Shown here: positions 1 to 15,250 of the stretch, piece by piece | Layout: each line of letters begins with the position of its first letter | Position numbering within the stretch: position 1 is the first letter of the stretch | DNA from: Oreocharis arfaki | Lineage: Eukaryota; Chordata; Aves; Passeriformes; Paramythiidae | DNA: 64,000 bases | Assembly: GCA_013398015.1 (NCBI GenBank) | Contig: VZRR01010904.1 | Coordinates: forward strand, 1,139,388 to 1,203,387 | Direction of reading: 5' to 3' | Notes under the pieces: model-generated | Database searches by the model: none | Seen by the model: the letters and a program-made list of their open reading frames with translations, nothing else | Told to the model about the DNA's origin: nothing | Position numbers and translations under genes: made by a program

Positions 1-604
1 GGATTTAACTTCAGTTTACAGTAACAGCCAAGGAAATAAATAGAAGAAAGGTTTAACCAACAAAAACAACCTGGGCTTAATCTGCATTAAAGCAGATCGG
101 ATCTTCAATCAATAAGGTAAAAAGAATTAGAAATGCAACTTTAAAAAAAAAAAAAAAGGAAACAACAAACAACCCTTATAAAGTTAGAATAGCTAAATTG
201 GGTACATTTTTTTCTGGTCTTTATTTGCATAATCCAATGAAAAATGGCATAATATGCAATTCCTTGCATTACCCTAGTTGTAATAATGCAAGGTATGTTC
301 ATATATAGAGCAACTTTCAAACAAGTAAGGTGGAAAATACCTTTTTCCAAGAAAAGTGTGAGATATAACTGGCAAGAGTCAGAATTTTAATTTAAGCATG
401 CTTCATGTGAATAGACTGACAGCAGTGAGGATGATAAAATGGTCTGTCAGTGCTTAATAAAACAAAGCAGCATCCAAGGAAAACACATTACTTAACCAAG
501 AGTAAAGCCCAGCTTTCTCCTAAGTTTTAATTGCTGTCCTTTAAAAAGTTGTTAATGTTTATTGACAATTTTCAGTCTGACACATTCTACAAAAGTGCTA
601 TATG

Positions 605-646
605 CATCCGCATATAAATTCATTACATCCACATATAAATTCACTA
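605..646. repeat. Imperfect 21-nt tandem duplication
   Basis: Two adjacent 21-nt units (605-625 and 626-646) begin CATCCRCATATAAATTCAYTA and differ at two positions. It is a simple local duplication with no evident function. Confidence 0.7.
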
Positions 647-2984
647 TCCTTCATTCAAGAGACTGAAGGGATAATTTTGGAAAGCCTGTTGTTGCCTTTC
701 TCAAAGTACTGTTTCTTCTAAAGTTAATATCAGTAATTTTTCTTTCTTTTTTTTCTTTTTAAAGCAGTGTGGATTTCTGAATATTTGAGCACTAAAGAGT
801 TTTTGCTTTCCTCATCAAAGTTGGGAAAAATATACCATTGTTTTATTCAACTGATTCATATATAAAGTTGACATTTTAAAAAATCTTTTTCTGAAATGAC
901 ATTAGGGTAAGGATAAGAGATGGTCCTAAATGTAACTACTTGGCTTGGCAAGGGTTTTGCTACACTTTTATCCTGTAACTATTGAGTACTCTATTTTACA
1001 TTAAAAACCTGTACACAGAAATCCCTGGGAGCATCTTGTCAGTTCCAATAGTAAATTACAGCATACATCCAAAAAGGCTAAAGCGAGGTTAGCACTCTGT
1101 CTCAGAAATATTAGATAAAGAATTCAAAGGTAAAGGCAAGCAGGAAATAAAAGAAAAAAGCTCCATGCCCCAAGGTGGCTGCCTTCGTGGGCTCACCACC
1201 TTCACTTCAGCATGTGTGATGCAGCCTGGCAATCACCCATCCTTTTGAGTCACCTCTGTTAACTTCCTTGCAGCAGGAGGTCTTAATTTATTCATGGTCT
1301 TAACATCTGGCCCACTTGGGGAAGCCGGCTAGAGTATCCCCCTGAAAGGGGACTGCCTTGACTTTGTTTCTGAGTACTGGGGAGTGGCAAGTTTGTGCCA
1401 CCTACTGTTCCTGCCTCCAACTCTTGGCATTCAGTTTAGGCAGGAAATCAGTTTTTAGTTGCTGCCAAACTGGAACCTCACACAGCAATAAGTTCAGAGT
1501 GCCATCCAGAACTTTGTAATAAAGCAAATCTTGAGCACCTCTTCATATTTACTGAGCAATGAAATATCATGCCAGAATGAAAGGGTGTTTCTGAAAATAG
1601 TTTGAATGTGAATCAGAGGATATTTCAGCAGATCCAATGGAGTAATTACAGGGTAGGAAGAACAAACAGACCGTAATAGATAAGTGAGACAGGCAATCAT
1701 AGACAAACTGTTTACTTCCCTGCTGATGGATGAATAGAGCAAAGGGTCACCTAGGTGGTTTTTTTTACTTAACTTTTTTTTTCTGGCAGATTTATTCTTG
1801 AAATCAGGCTTAACAGACAAGACCAGATTGAGCATTCTTTTTAACATGAATGAGTTCTGTGGAAGTCTTCAACCACATAAAATAGCTTTTATTATGGAAG
1901 GATGGTAATTATATCCCATTTATAAAAGGAAGGATGAGACACAGGGTTAACTTATACCTATCCCACAGTCAAAATGAGCCAGGGCAACAAGACTTTACAA
2001 TTCTTAATGATGTTTTAAGCTGTGTCAAAGCAGTTGCATTTGCTAGGCTGTAATCAAGTGCTAGGAAAAAACCTTTGACTGAAGCTCCCAGAAACTGTGA
2101 GTCTTGGAGTCATTAAGCCTTTCGTGACCAGTGACAAACCAACTTGATAAAGGCATGATCTCACTAGGCACAAAGTTTGAGACACAGAGAGTAGTTTTAT
2201 GACTCCATTTTACTTTAACAGGGACATACTTGAACCCAAGTAATAAACCCAAATTTTCTTTTTAAATTTTTTTCATTTGAATGATGAAATTCCATGTTCA
2301 TTCCTTCAGTGTATCTTCGACTTACGAACTCTTAAGATCTTCAAACTTCAAAACTGCCTACTTGCACTACTAAGCAAGTTTAACCCTCTGCTGTGTGTCA
2401 CATCATGTACCATCTACCACTTGTCTTCCAACAGGAGATGCCCAACAGCGCATCACACACTCCACAGAGAAACCTGGGAACAATCACTGCAACCAGTTAG
2501 CATATATTCAATAGCAAAAGCCAACTCTTCTGGTGGCATGAGAGGTCAAAGAAATATGAGAAACACAAAGTAACCTGGGGCAGATGGACTGATTGTGTGC
2601 TAACAAGGCAGGCAGAACTACCTTAATGAACAGACTTTCCTTAAAAGACAATCCACACTAATTTTTTTACTTTTCTGTGCTTCCTTTTTACTTGATGTAA
2701 ATTAGAGGTCTTAAAAAAAAAAAAAAAAACAACAAACGACCAGGATAAAATTATTATACTTTCCATTTAAAAAATGGCAAAACAAAACTGTTTAGTTTCA
2801 TAAGCCACCTCTCCTCATGTCAAAAATTATTTTTAACTGTTCCTAATTTTTGTCAAATGAGTCAGATAATTAAGCATTATTTCAGGAGAAATTAATTTGT
2901 GCTTCTGATTTTTTGCCTTGTCACATACACATACTTTGACTTCATGTGTATGACAACCCTAAGCAACTCTGAAGAGAGCCGTCC

Positions 2985-3050
2985 TTCAGCAGGAAGCTGG
3001 ACCAGCTGACCTCCACAAGTCCCTTCCTAAATCATTCTCTGATCCTATTC
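2985..3050 (+). mobile_element. Degraded CR1 LINE 3' end
   Basis: The text around 2991-3050 follows the CR1 3' UTR pattern: a 'gctggaccagctgacctcca' segment, then 'gtcccttcc' and a decayed terminal 'attct..gat' motif. It is short and heavily diverged, so it is an old 5'-truncated insertion. The call rests on recognising the CR1 tail wording and needs a repeat search to confirm. Confidence 0.5.
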
Positions 3051-3779
3051 AGGTAAACTGGCTATGAACCAGACCATTCGTTCTGTTTTCACCATTTAGC
3101 GAATGCTGCTGAAAACGATGGCAAAAAAGACCTCTAGACTAGCCTTACCTTGTGATGTCAAAATATATTATTGTATATTTATAATAAAAGATATATAGAA
3201 AAAGGGATTTGCTTCTGAGGGGTTTCTGACTCATGTATACATTTTTCCATTTTTCTCATGCCAAGATTTCTGCTTGACCATGAGAACCAGCATTTTACAC
3301 AAAAGAAAAAAAAAAAAAGAAAAGAAAACTAATTAATTCTGACATGTGATAGATTCCTGGTGGGGAGTACAACTGGATGTGTACATCTGAATTTCAGAAA
3401 TGAGCACTAAAATTCCTCTTTTGATACTGAAGTTTAATTTGCCTATAATGTTGAGTGTGTGACATAATCAAAATCATGGCACTGTCAACAGTAGTGAGAA
3501 GAAGAGCCTGAAAATTCAATCTCAGCACAGCTCATAGTAATATTTTGGAAGTTTAATTTTCCTAATCCTGTCATTTCTGCTGTCTGAAAAACAAATACCA
3601 ATGTACCCTTTGCTACTTGCACCTAATTCCCTTTTGCATGTGCTGATTTCACTGTGACCACTACACACACTGCAAGCAAAGGAACTGAAGTTTTGCAGGC
3701 AGGCAGAGCAACGAAGCAAAATGACTGTTGTTTTGAATAGGTATCAACAGCTGTATCGATGCCTATCCACCTCCTCCTC

Positions 3780-3825
3780 ATTTCATCCTCTGTGATGAAA
3801 TCCTCTGTTTCATCCTCCGATGAAA
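3780..3825. repeat. Two adjacent small hairpins from one motif
   Basis: ATTTCATC (3780-3787) pairs with GATGAAAT (3794-3801) across a 6-nt loop. TTTCATC (3808-3814) pairs with GATGAAA (3819-3825) across a 4-nt loop. The same 7-8 nt word therefore alternates in orientation four times within 46 bases. Confidence 0.7.
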
Positions 3826-6800
3826 TTCTCCTGATCATCCTGTAGGATGAACAATTGCCTCTAGGCATCCTCTATACAATTTGTTCCAATACCAGTGTTT
3901 CTGTCAATTCCCTGCTCATTTACGAACTGCAAAATTGTTTATGAGATTCTGAGGATCAATTCTCATTACTCAGGAACCAAAAAGTATGTCTTGAAATTTC
4001 GTGGCAATACTAGCTTCAAATGTTTACAGGCCCACAAGCCTATTCAGCAGACTGTACAGCTCTGCATCACTTTTCTTTCTCCAGGATTTGTAAATCAGAG
4101 AGCATTCTTACATTATTTGCAGAAGAGCAAATGTGATCAAATTTCTCAGTCATATTAAAATACAGGTGGAAATACATTTAAGAGAAAACAACATTTGGGA
4201 GTCAAACTGATATAAATGGTATGCAACACACTCTCTTCAGAGAGCCTTCTGTCACACATCCTACTATTAAATGTTTGGAAATTAACAGAAAAGATTAACT
4301 GAAATCTCTACACATCACTAGGACAACATTTTATATAGAAAAAAAGGGGTGGTTTCAAGATGCATTTGTAGATCAAGTAACTCCTGACAGAACTAATCTT
4401 GTTGTATCGCCTCTGGAACTGTTTGAAAGCCAGGTGTATGAAAGTGTACCCTTGGTCAAAGTACATACTGTAGCAACAGAAAAACTCCATATAAGAACAG
4501 CACAGACCCTTACAGGCATTAAAGATGCGTATATTCCATTTACAGAACAAGGAATCTGTGTTTTTAAGGCTTACATCTCAAAACAACAGAAAAATCAGTC
4601 TGACTTCACTGATCTGTCTCTATAGAAACCAGAAGAAAGACTTAGTTTTCAGATGCTGGTGCTCTGCTCACCAAGTCACTCCACTGCATCTGTACTGCAT
4701 CTGGTTTAGTTTTCAAACTTATAAGTTTCAAAAGCTGTGGTGCAGGTATTACTTTTAACTGCTTATTTGACACATTCCAGTATTTTTGGTGTGGAATGAA
4801 AAAAAAAAATTCATTTAAATTGCATTTCTATTACATAAGGAGAATGGAAGTGCTTTTATCATTAAAGCACTACCTTGGAAGAACCCAGAACTGGGAGGGA
4901 AGGAATGAAGATATTGAACTACGCTCATTTCCTTGCTCATTTCATTTTAATATCAAAACATATAATGCCAATACAATATGTTTCAACACAGCAGTCAAAC
5001 AAATCATCTTTTTCAGCTCTCTCTTACATTTCTTCTAGAAATAAATCTTGCTTATCCAAATTTCTAAAATAGGATTTCCCTGCTTAGCTGTCTGCCTAGA
5101 AAGGTGTTAGTATTTCCCTATTGATTTTTGGCATGTCAATTTAGTCTCTCCTTTCTCTACCACATGCACAATGTCTTCACGCATTTGTCTCTTCCATTTG
5201 CAGGCAGAATGAAACCACTGAGTTAGGAATTTTGTGAATGTTACCATCACAAAATTAATTCACTGTTTAAAAACTGTTGCTGCTATAACAGACCTACATT
5301 TTCCTGTTCTGAGGAACAGTTTGTACTGCGTGAGGTTCCATACATTCCAGCTGTCACTTGTATATGAAGTCCTTACATTTGTTTCCAGCCTTTGATCCTT
5401 TTCTTCTCACTTTCACCACATTAAATTTTCTATGTGCATTTTGATTCTTTTTCAGCCAAGCAGTAAGACACAGCAGAGTGGAACTCTTGGCTTCTGATGC
5501 TTGCCAGAAGGTGTTAGGAGGTATGTAGCCAATGAATGCTCAGTCTGATCCATTTCTGAGAAAGGATTTAAAAATTCAAACTGACAGTTCAGAATAGAAA
5601 AAAGAGCTTGAGGTTTTGACACTGCTATGACTACACATACACAAAAAAATTTTGCTTCAGGAAAGCAAGTATTTATTATAAAGGTGTCAGGTAGATGACC
5701 AAGTGAAATTTTAGCTTTTAGGTAAGAAAGTGACTCTGTATATAGTGACATTAAAGTAGGGGCATAATTAGCAAAACTATATGACTCACTGAAAGACATT
5801 TAAAACCACTTATGTGACTCACATGGGGAGAAAAGACAGATCAAGAGGGTACAGTGGGAATGTGCATTATGTGAAGACTATCGGACTCCTCAGCATCAGC
5901 TTCCGTCACTACACTGGTGAGGTGACAATTCTGGCACATAGCACAGATGGAGTAGCATCACCCATTAAAAGTATTGCTTTTCTTCTGAGGTTAACCTAAC
6001 AAAAAAAAATTAAGCACCACAAAGTTATTTGGTTTTATAGAATACAAAGCCCAGAAATGCAGATACTTCTCTTACACCACTTTCTGAAATCATTGCTTCT
6101 CAGCAGCAGGAGTTGAATGACACGGTATCAGCCAGACCAAAACACAGCTCCATGAAGGGCTTGTCCAAAGGGATGTGGGGAACACTGGGCAAAAGGAGAA
6201 GTTAGGCAGTAATGTTTTCACATTCATTGGATACAGGAGAAAATGAGAAGACTGGGGAAGCTCTCTGTGGGGGTGGAATTCCCTATTTCCTTCCTACAAA
6301 TGTGCACAATGACTGTGATGAATACCATATGCCTAGGGAATGCAGGAAGATGAAGAGAACGAAAGAAGGAAGAAGAAATACTCATAAAGACCTGTGCTGT
6401 ATACTGTGTATACAGAATTATCGCGGGTATTCATGGGTGATTTAGCTGAAGAAGGGAATAGTAGGGGTAATTTCCCAATGACCAGTGATATGAAAAAAAT
6501 CAGGTTGATGGAATGGAAGTGCTGTCCCCCAACAATGGCAGCTTCTTCTGACTTGTCATAAATCCAAGTAATGTTTTCAGCTAGCAACACAGGGATCAGT
6601 TCACTGCTGTCCAAGAATAATTAACTTTCTAGAGGGTATAATTTTGCACTGAGACAATATAGGGAATGCACACTGTCATTGTAGCAGTTAAAAAAATTGC
6701 AATGTAATACTACTTGCTTCCCTGGTTTCACTATCTGACAAAACATGTTTACCTATTTCCTTCCAGTGAAAAACACAGAACAAATGCAATTCCTGTTTAA

Positions 6801-7478
6801 GTAGGAATTATATTATTTAGTGCTTAATGGACCCGACAAGGATTAGGAGCTTCTAGAACATAATTTTTAATGTGGTCTATATCGGTCCACATCGAACTGC
6901 AGGGCAACCATTCAATTTCACTCTGTGTTTAGTTCATTTTGCCATAACTCCATAAGGTCAGTAGTCAACTTAAGAATCCATTTGTTAAAACAAAGCAAAT
7001 TTAAAAGTAGAAATGTTTCTGTTCAATGCTTTGACTGTTATTTTTTCATTAAATTGCAAGGGTTGGATAAAATACGTTTTCCACGGCTGTGAGCTTGATA
7101 CAGAAGTCCATCCACCACTTATAGCTATGAACACTAATTTATGCCTTTCTATTGAAAAGATACCTAAACTTCAAATAAGCAAGCTTGTTTTCAGAATCAT
7201 TCCTACTTAGAGACTCAGTAGTAGTCATTTAAAAATGTGGTAGTTTAAAAATTTGAAACACACTCATATTTTATAAAGTATTAAAAATACTGCAGAAAAT
7301 GAAAGTTCTTAGTATTAATAGATTAAAATCAATGGTTATGCATCCATTTCAACAAATTATTACATTTAGAAACATAATAGCCTGCCAAAAACTATGTTTG
7401 TACTACCACAGATCCTCCTCACTAAGGCAGAGCATCAAACCCAGAATTGGTTTCACAGCAGCATCAAAGAAAATTTGC

Positions 7479-7650
7479 CTCGAAGAGAACTCTGGAAGAT
7501 ACCATCTGGTCCACTGCTTCGTCTGGAGTCACAAACTAGGGTATGTTGACCTTTCCTGACTCGTCCAACCTGTTATAAAACCCCCAGCCTCAGAGATTCC
7601 ACACTCTCCCTAAGATAAGCTCTTTACGATGGTCAAAACCATTCCATCTC
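7479..7650 (-). mobile_element. Old CR1 LINE fragment, reverse orientation
   Basis: Read on the plus strand, the segment keeps the order of a reversed CR1 3' region: a 'ctctggaagataccatctgg' block, 'tcgtccaacctgttataaaa', then 'gagattccacactctcccta'. It is strongly diverged and lacks a clean terminal repeat, so the limits are approximate. A short open frame here is derived from the repeat. Confidence 0.6.
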
Positions 7651-10600
7651 TTGGGAATAAGAAGCCCAGCGAACAGATTGTTCGGAGAAACTAAAACAAA
7701 GTGTAAAATTTCGGTGTGCTGTGCCACCTATCTCAGGGAGGAGAAAGGGGTCGAGCAAGCAGAAACGATGATACAGGAGGGCACCTGATTTATGCTTATT
7801 TTAAAGTCTCTGTGGTTTAGAGTCATACCTGACCAAGCGCCCCTACAAGTGAACACCTGCATGAATAAAGCATGAGCTAAGAAAGAGTGTTTGATTATAT
7901 ACAACTCTGGTACAAAGTCTGTGAATACCTAAGGCAGTTCAGCTCCTCTTGATGACATGATTCCTGGGACACAAGAGCATAAGTCATTGAATGGAGAAGG
8001 AGCCACCAGGTAGTCTAAAGAAAGCCAAGGTGGATCTGACTTCCACCCAGGTCCTCATGGAAACTACTGTTCTTTGATGAGCCAGAGAAATGGACTAGGA
8101 AAACTGTGAGGAGCAGTGCCAAGGAACTGAGCCAGACAGAGACCACCCAAAAAGCAGAAAAGACTCGGTGAAGAGGAAATTGAATTAGTAAAACAAATTG
8201 GCAATTGGAGATAACCAAAATGTTGAGAAGTGGGGGTGGCAACCATGGCTCAGGCAGAAAAAGATGGAGGAAAAGCCAAGACAACACCTGGAAAATACAG
8301 AGAACTGGAAGCCCATATTAAGGGCGAGAGGAACTATGATCTTGTTTGCAAAGAGCTTGATAAATGATATTCCAGACAGAGCAAGATTATTTTAAAAACC
8401 TCTGAGTTCCTTTGATAGGCGCACATGAAATAAAAGGAAGTCTGTGGTCACTGTAGTATTTAAATATTATCCTTCAAAATATTATCCATCAAGAACGTCA
8501 TTCAGAATTCTCCTGTGATATGACCTTTTGAAACCACCTACAGAGAAATCATGTTGTATTTTCTCGACAATATATGTAAACAAAATCTTTTCTAACCTGC
8601 ATGTAAGTGTACCAGACATACATTTAAAGCAGTTGACACATTTAGAATGGAATTTCCTCATTTACAAAAAGTCACATACAAAAGCTTTAGGACGGTGAGG
8701 CGAGAGGGAGTTGAGACTTACTCTGCTCATCCAATTACAAAATCTTAATTTTACTGTGACTTTCCAAACCAGCAGACCATTTAATAAAACTTTGGATAGT
8801 TCTCTCAGCGCAAACAATCCCTTAATTTATACAACTGAGTCTAAATCTTTGAAAGACTGGTTTTCATTTATCAGAATGTTTTCACACAGAACTCTCATTC
8901 CTGCTAAGTCCAACTCTGACACTCTGGAGAAAAATTATTTTGGTAAATGTCCAGTCGAACTACCACTAACTAACATATAACTTTTTAAAGTAGCACAATA
9001 CACAGAAGAAAAACAAAACAGAAAATCATGTAAAATGTTGCCACGCTTAAAAGCATTCAAAACTTTGGAGATGTCATTATTGTTATTATTGTTTCACCAC
9101 TTCAGGTAAATGACAGGGTCTACATTTTGCTGTTGTAATTTTGTTTGCTATTACCCAGAGATTTTGACCAAACAAGGGCCAGAATTGCTGTGAGACCAAT
9201 TCTCTGTTGGCATCACTTTATTGATTTCATTAGACTTCTGTCAGCAGAAAAAATTGACTTCTGTTTAGCTTTGGAAAAAAAAAAAAGCCACACCATCTGC
9301 TTTTATTAAAACATATTTTTGACCTGAAAAGTACAGATGAGTGACAGGATCCACTCCTAAATCTAACAAAGTACATGACTGGAGTCTGGTAATCTTGCCA
9401 ATCCCATCTCAAATCAATTTTTTGTTGTGTTTCTGTACCACATACACAAAGTTTGTAGGAAGTTAAACATTATAAATCTTGAAGAGACATTTTTTTATTG
9501 TGATACAGAAATCTATGCCACATTTAATTCTCTCTGTTTATTACCAATGCCAATGATACGCTATAACATTTCTCTGCTATACTTCAATTAATTAAGCAGC
9601 CTTAGAGGAAAAAAAGGCAGTAAGAAATGTTTCAGTACTTCTCACTGTAGGATGATGCCCTAAAGCCCTGTGAATGAGAAACAAATATGTTCTAGAAAGA
9701 GAAGTTCACTGTATCTGGGGTTGGTGGACATAAAGGGATTCCACAAACACCAGCTGCAGGCAAACTCACATAAATAGAGAGTAGTTGTACCCAACTGCAA
9801 TAGCTTCTACATTCTCCATTCCCATCCAGAGAAACTGGACATAGGTAATGGGCAATTTTCCTTCAGTGATAGTGGGCACCTTGATCTCTTCCTAAGCACA
9901 GCCTGGGAGTTGTGCTTCATTACACTTGCTATGTCTCTGACTAGGATTAGCTGTGGCTTGAAGAAGAAGCGAGAATAAAACAAAATTATTTCAAAAGACA
10001 GTCATTAGAAGTACCAGTGCAACAACAGTACTTCAATTAAGTGCTTCAAGACCATTTTTTGATTCTAAATATATTTCTTATTGGTTATCTGCTTCCCACA
10101 TAATTTACCTGACTACAAAGGCACCAGAAAAAAAAACTAAATAAATTTGTAATACTCACTTCTATGATTCTGTAACAGAAGGTCCCAGCCTTACATTTGT
10201 AAGTCAGACTACAGATGTACAATTTATTCACAGCTTCTATTCTTTCCAGTCTAAAAATAGTTTGAGAAAGCACTGGGTCAGTCAAGACCATTAGGGTAAA
10301 AGTGTGGTACGTTCCGCAAGACAGCATGTTTTCTTCATGCAAAGCACATAGTGATTAAAAGGCACAATTCTGCAAAAGCATTCAGGAGAACCACAGTGCA
10401 ATATGTTCTTATATGACTTTTTGTCATGGCATCACCACCATTCAGCATGATTTGGACCTTCTGCAAGAATGCTCATCAGATGAAATTGGTTGTCCTCTTC
10501 CATTTCAGTTCTTTCCTCTTCCTGAAGTGAGAGGTCTGAACTTCTCCAGTAACCCTTCAAAGCATGGCATTACACTTTTGAGGACTGTTCTCTGGAACAA

Positions 10601-13600
10601 AATCTACCAGGCATGTCACTGCACCTACAGTTCTCTGTGGGATGGACCTGCTACAAATTCACCTCTCTGTTTATATGTGGAACACTTTGAAGCTAGAAGA
10701 ACACTGGTGTTTTCGTAAAACCAAGTTGCTCTCACTCAAATAATACACATAGAAATCAACAATTGTTGCATATGTAATGTACAGGTAGTTTTTAGGAAAA
10801 TGAATACATGACTATTTTTTGTAGGAAATAGTATTTTTAGGATCTAAACATAAAACATAAAATGTGTTTTGACACAGCCTAAGTGATAGTTTTAATACTA
10901 ACACATTTTATTCTTACCCCTCATAGGGACTTGGTGGTTTAAGAGTCCCTATGAAGGACTCAGATACTTGGGTTCTCTTCCAAGTCTCACTATCAGCCTT
11001 TGATGATCAGGAGGTACATTTTTGATCTCTGACCTCAACTTCCCCTCTCTTCAATATCAGAAGAAAAACACACACCTTCTAGTAATTTGTTGCAAGAACT
11101 GCAAAGAAAGGTGGATATGAGAACTGGATGCTGTGACCATCACAGCTCAGTGCCATACATCAGGCACATTCCCCCCATCTGAAGTGGCTTTTGCACTTCT
11201 GAAGGGGAGGAACTGCATAGTCACAGGAGATACAGACATATTAATGGTTTGGATTATGTAAGTTTAGCTCTTGTTCACAGAATACCATTCATTATTCATC
11301 TCTTAAAAAACGCCTGTATCTTCATCTGCTGAAAAGCCATTCAAATTATATACCAGCTCTACTTGTATCCAATAATTTCCAAAGGGGTAAGGATAGACAA
11401 GAAATTAGTCTGGATGTTTCAGGAATTTGAGTGGAACAAGGTTTTCTGAAGAAAAGAGGCTTTTGGCTTCTGAGACTCAAGGAGCTTCTACCACTCAGTT
11501 TTGCAAGTATCCAGTTAACTTTTGGCAAAATATTGTTTAAGACACTTGGGGTAAGGAAATGGGGTGCCAAGAAACCTGCGTTACCTGACACTGCTGTGTT
11601 ACCAAACTGCCATGTGTGTTGCCCACATTTCAGGCAAATGAATGGACTATGGTAAATGATTAACATTTTATCTTGCTTTAAACGTGTTACCACGTTTGTA
11701 AACTAAACCATTTCAAATATCAGGAAGCAACCATTTTCCTCCTGTCGTTGCTGCATAATTTCACTGGAGAAAACCATAATGAATACAAAATTAAAAGATG
11801 CATAGAATGCAAAGGCACAGGACTCTTCAATAAAGGTAGACATTCAGATTTAGCATTTCTTAGCTGTCAACCACACAGCTTCAAGATTTAAATAACTTTA
11901 ATACATCCTTTTAATTAAATAGGAAATTATATGCAAAACAGGAAAAATACTTAAATGAGCTATTTTTACATTCAGTAGCCTCTCACTGTGGATCATAAAA
12001 GCTAACATCCCCAATGTTTAAAATGACAGACACCACCTGGTTTAAAAGACTGAACAGGACCTGCTGGAGGCAGACAGCTGGAAAAAGCACGCCTGAGAAA
12101 AGTAGATTTTGGCAGTCTGTTTGGGACATGGGAGGATTCTCCTCCAGACCACTCACAAATCTCCCCACCCCAGAATATCCCCCAGGAACAAAAGACTGTG
12201 ACCAGGTGCTCCAGTTAGAACATCTGCTGCTGCGTGGAGCTGCCAAGGCAACAGCATTGTGACAGCTGTGACGTTTTCCAAATCACAAAATTAGTACTCA
12301 GCTTACTCCTGACAGTGTCAGAGCTGGCACTCCCAGTGACCTTCCCCGTAAAAATGCCCCATATATGCCTCCAAAAACTCTGACTGCCACTCTTTAGGTC
12401 ACTGACAAGAAGGTGTCCCATATTATATCACTGATGCCAGTCAGGTGGACAGGCAGAAGGGCAAAGCAGCTCTTTCAAGGGGACAGGTGCAACTCCAATT
12501 AAACTCTCTTGAATCTTTATTCTTCTACATATAAGAATATGGTCATGTAACTGCTCAAGTCGGTATTCCAGCCCACTCCCTATGTACCAAACATACACAA
12601 ACCCCCATCTGCAAAAATTACTCCCTCCATCACTAAGAAATGAACCTTTTAAATAACCTTTAAAAACAGTGTTTGAAAGAAGAACAGGGTTTTTTTCCTT
12701 CCCTCTCCAAAGGAAATTTGAATACAGCAATACAACTGTGGTACACCATAAACACAGCACAACATGGCCTTGACCACCACACCCTCTACTAAAAACACTG
12801 ATAATTTCTGGTACCCCATATATATTATGGGATCCTTCTTTGCATGGACAAATTCAAACTCCAGTACTTTTTAGGCACAAATCACCCTTCTTCCTGGACA
12901 GCACCAGCAATGTGTCCTTTCCTTCCAGAAAAGCTCATGGGAATTTTTAAAATCAGTGACATGTTCTCTGTCAAGACAAACTACTTGAGAAGACTGAAAG
13001 GTCTACAGTCCAGTGCCATAAGTGATGATTGTTTCAAGTCCTTTATAGGACTAGCTATCCACAATAAAAATTTTAATGAGCATAGAAAATTATACCAAGA
13101 CAGTCACTTTGTCAAAAAAAGGCTGTCAAAAGAACACATACTGAAACCTATCCACTGATCAATGAGGTAAAATCATTTCAAACACTTCTGTAACATTAAA
13201 TACACCATCTACTTTCTATTCACCATGTCTTTTTCATAATAATGATACTGAAACACAAATATTAATAGAAGGACACAGTCTGGGTAAGCCTTTTTTTTCA
13301 TAAAGAGTATTCTTTCAAATAAATAAAAAATATACTTCAGTTTATTATCAGACTGTAAAGAGGACAAAAACTCAAACACACTTCAGAATATTTATTTGCT
13401 TTGACAAAACTCACGCAAAGGTTTGTGTTTCCTCTGCAATGGATAAGCTTGCCACCCCAGCCTGCAGAAAGACAAAAGGTGAAGGAGGTGCTGCTCCGCA
13501 CCTTGTTTTCCTGTTGGTGACAGCCTGAGGAGCTACATTCCAGCTCTGATAGGTGTGGTAAAAGCCTTTCACTTCCATATGCCCAGCACACTAATTTTTA

Positions 13601-15250
13601 CTTTTTAAACTAGCACCTATTTTCCATCAGTAGTATCTAAGATAAAGGTGCTCAAAACGAGCGCTAAGCGACTGAGGGACATATCACTTCCCAAGTTACT
13701 TTTAAAATGCTTCTCTTCCATTAATCCCAGCAGGTTTTGTGTCTAAGCTTCCTCCTGTCTCACTCACCACTGCTATGAATACACATAGTGCATTTGGAAC
13801 TACAGCAATTGTCAGTGTATCAAAGGCTGCTTGATTTTACCTAGATCAGGTACCAACATCATAAAGCTGAGAATAATACAGGCTTTAGTTTGTGCTTTTT
13901 AATTCTGCCGGGACCTCAAGCACTTAGCAAGGCAATGAACCTGCAATGAGGTCTATGCTATCACGATTTCACTTCTACTAGAACCTGAGGAACCTGTCTT
14001 CAGGTGAATATGGATGCTATTATCACACCTACACACCCCTGCTCCAGGAAGAAATGTCACAAAATGCCAAATTCTGAAATCTGGACTAAAGCAAAGCAGG
14101 TCAGAGCAGAACTGCCACCTCCATTTTCATCAGTAGCCTCCTGCCCTATTTTTAACTTGGTCTTTTTAGGAGGCTCTGTTTCCAATGGCCACATGTGCCA
14201 CAGCTGAATCTTTGCAAACATGGCCTCTTACAGAGAAGAGGCTTATACCTGTTCTCAAAATCCAGGGCTTTGAATTTCACTTTGGATCAAATGGCAATCA
14301 ATGCAGGTCACAGGCTGACTTTCCTTCACACTTTTAGCAAGAAATGCTGCTCAATGAACAATCAGGATGTCAGACCTCCCTTCAGTATGAATACAAAAGC
14401 ACAGTTGTTAGAGCCTTTCCAACTCAACTTCGATAGCTCTGCCTAAAGACACTATTCAGCTTTGCAAAGAACACAGCTCAAAATGTCCTCCAAATTCCAT
14501 TTTCAAATTCCTAACTCTCTCAAACTGGTATATAGGACCATACATCCAATAAACTCACATGGATACATAGCTATGTTCTACAACAATACTTTAATTTGGA
14601 TTTATCTTGTTATTTCTGCATCTACTCCTTGTCAATTTAATTTTTTACTTATGTTCTATGCATAGTTTAAAACCTTACAGGTCAGAAAATAATGGCTCTT
14701 ATATCCTTTTGCCCTTCATGTTGTGTTTGATAACACTTTTGGCTGTGAAAACCTACAACTAACACTGACGTTATATTGTTGAACTAGTCTTAAAATAGGT
14801 ACAGCACCCACAGCAACCACAGCTTTGGAGAAAGAAAAAGAAAAATCTTTCACTGGCCTGAAAAGCAGCAATTAAAGTTCCACAGCAACTGCTTATGGAA
14901 AATCATACTGTGCCACCATTTTTCAGTAATGTAAAAGGTATTTCAGTTTGGAAGAAAAATGGCTTAAAAAAATCTTAATAACTGTGAAAATAACCAAAGA
15001 TAACAACATCAGTTCTGAGCAAAGACAAACCTTCTTCATATGTTTCTGTCTATGTCGCCACCAAATTTTATCTGTCTTTTGATCTCACCAGCTACAAGCA
15101 GTGCAATCATACTGTCACATGTCCCAGCTGGCAGTCCCCACGGTCCATTCTCTAAGGACATGTAAAGTGTTCCCACTTCAGCTGGCCAAGGAAATCTATG
15201 CTTAGTTTGGTTTTTGTATCTTCATTAACCACAGATGCAGTAGAAAAGAT

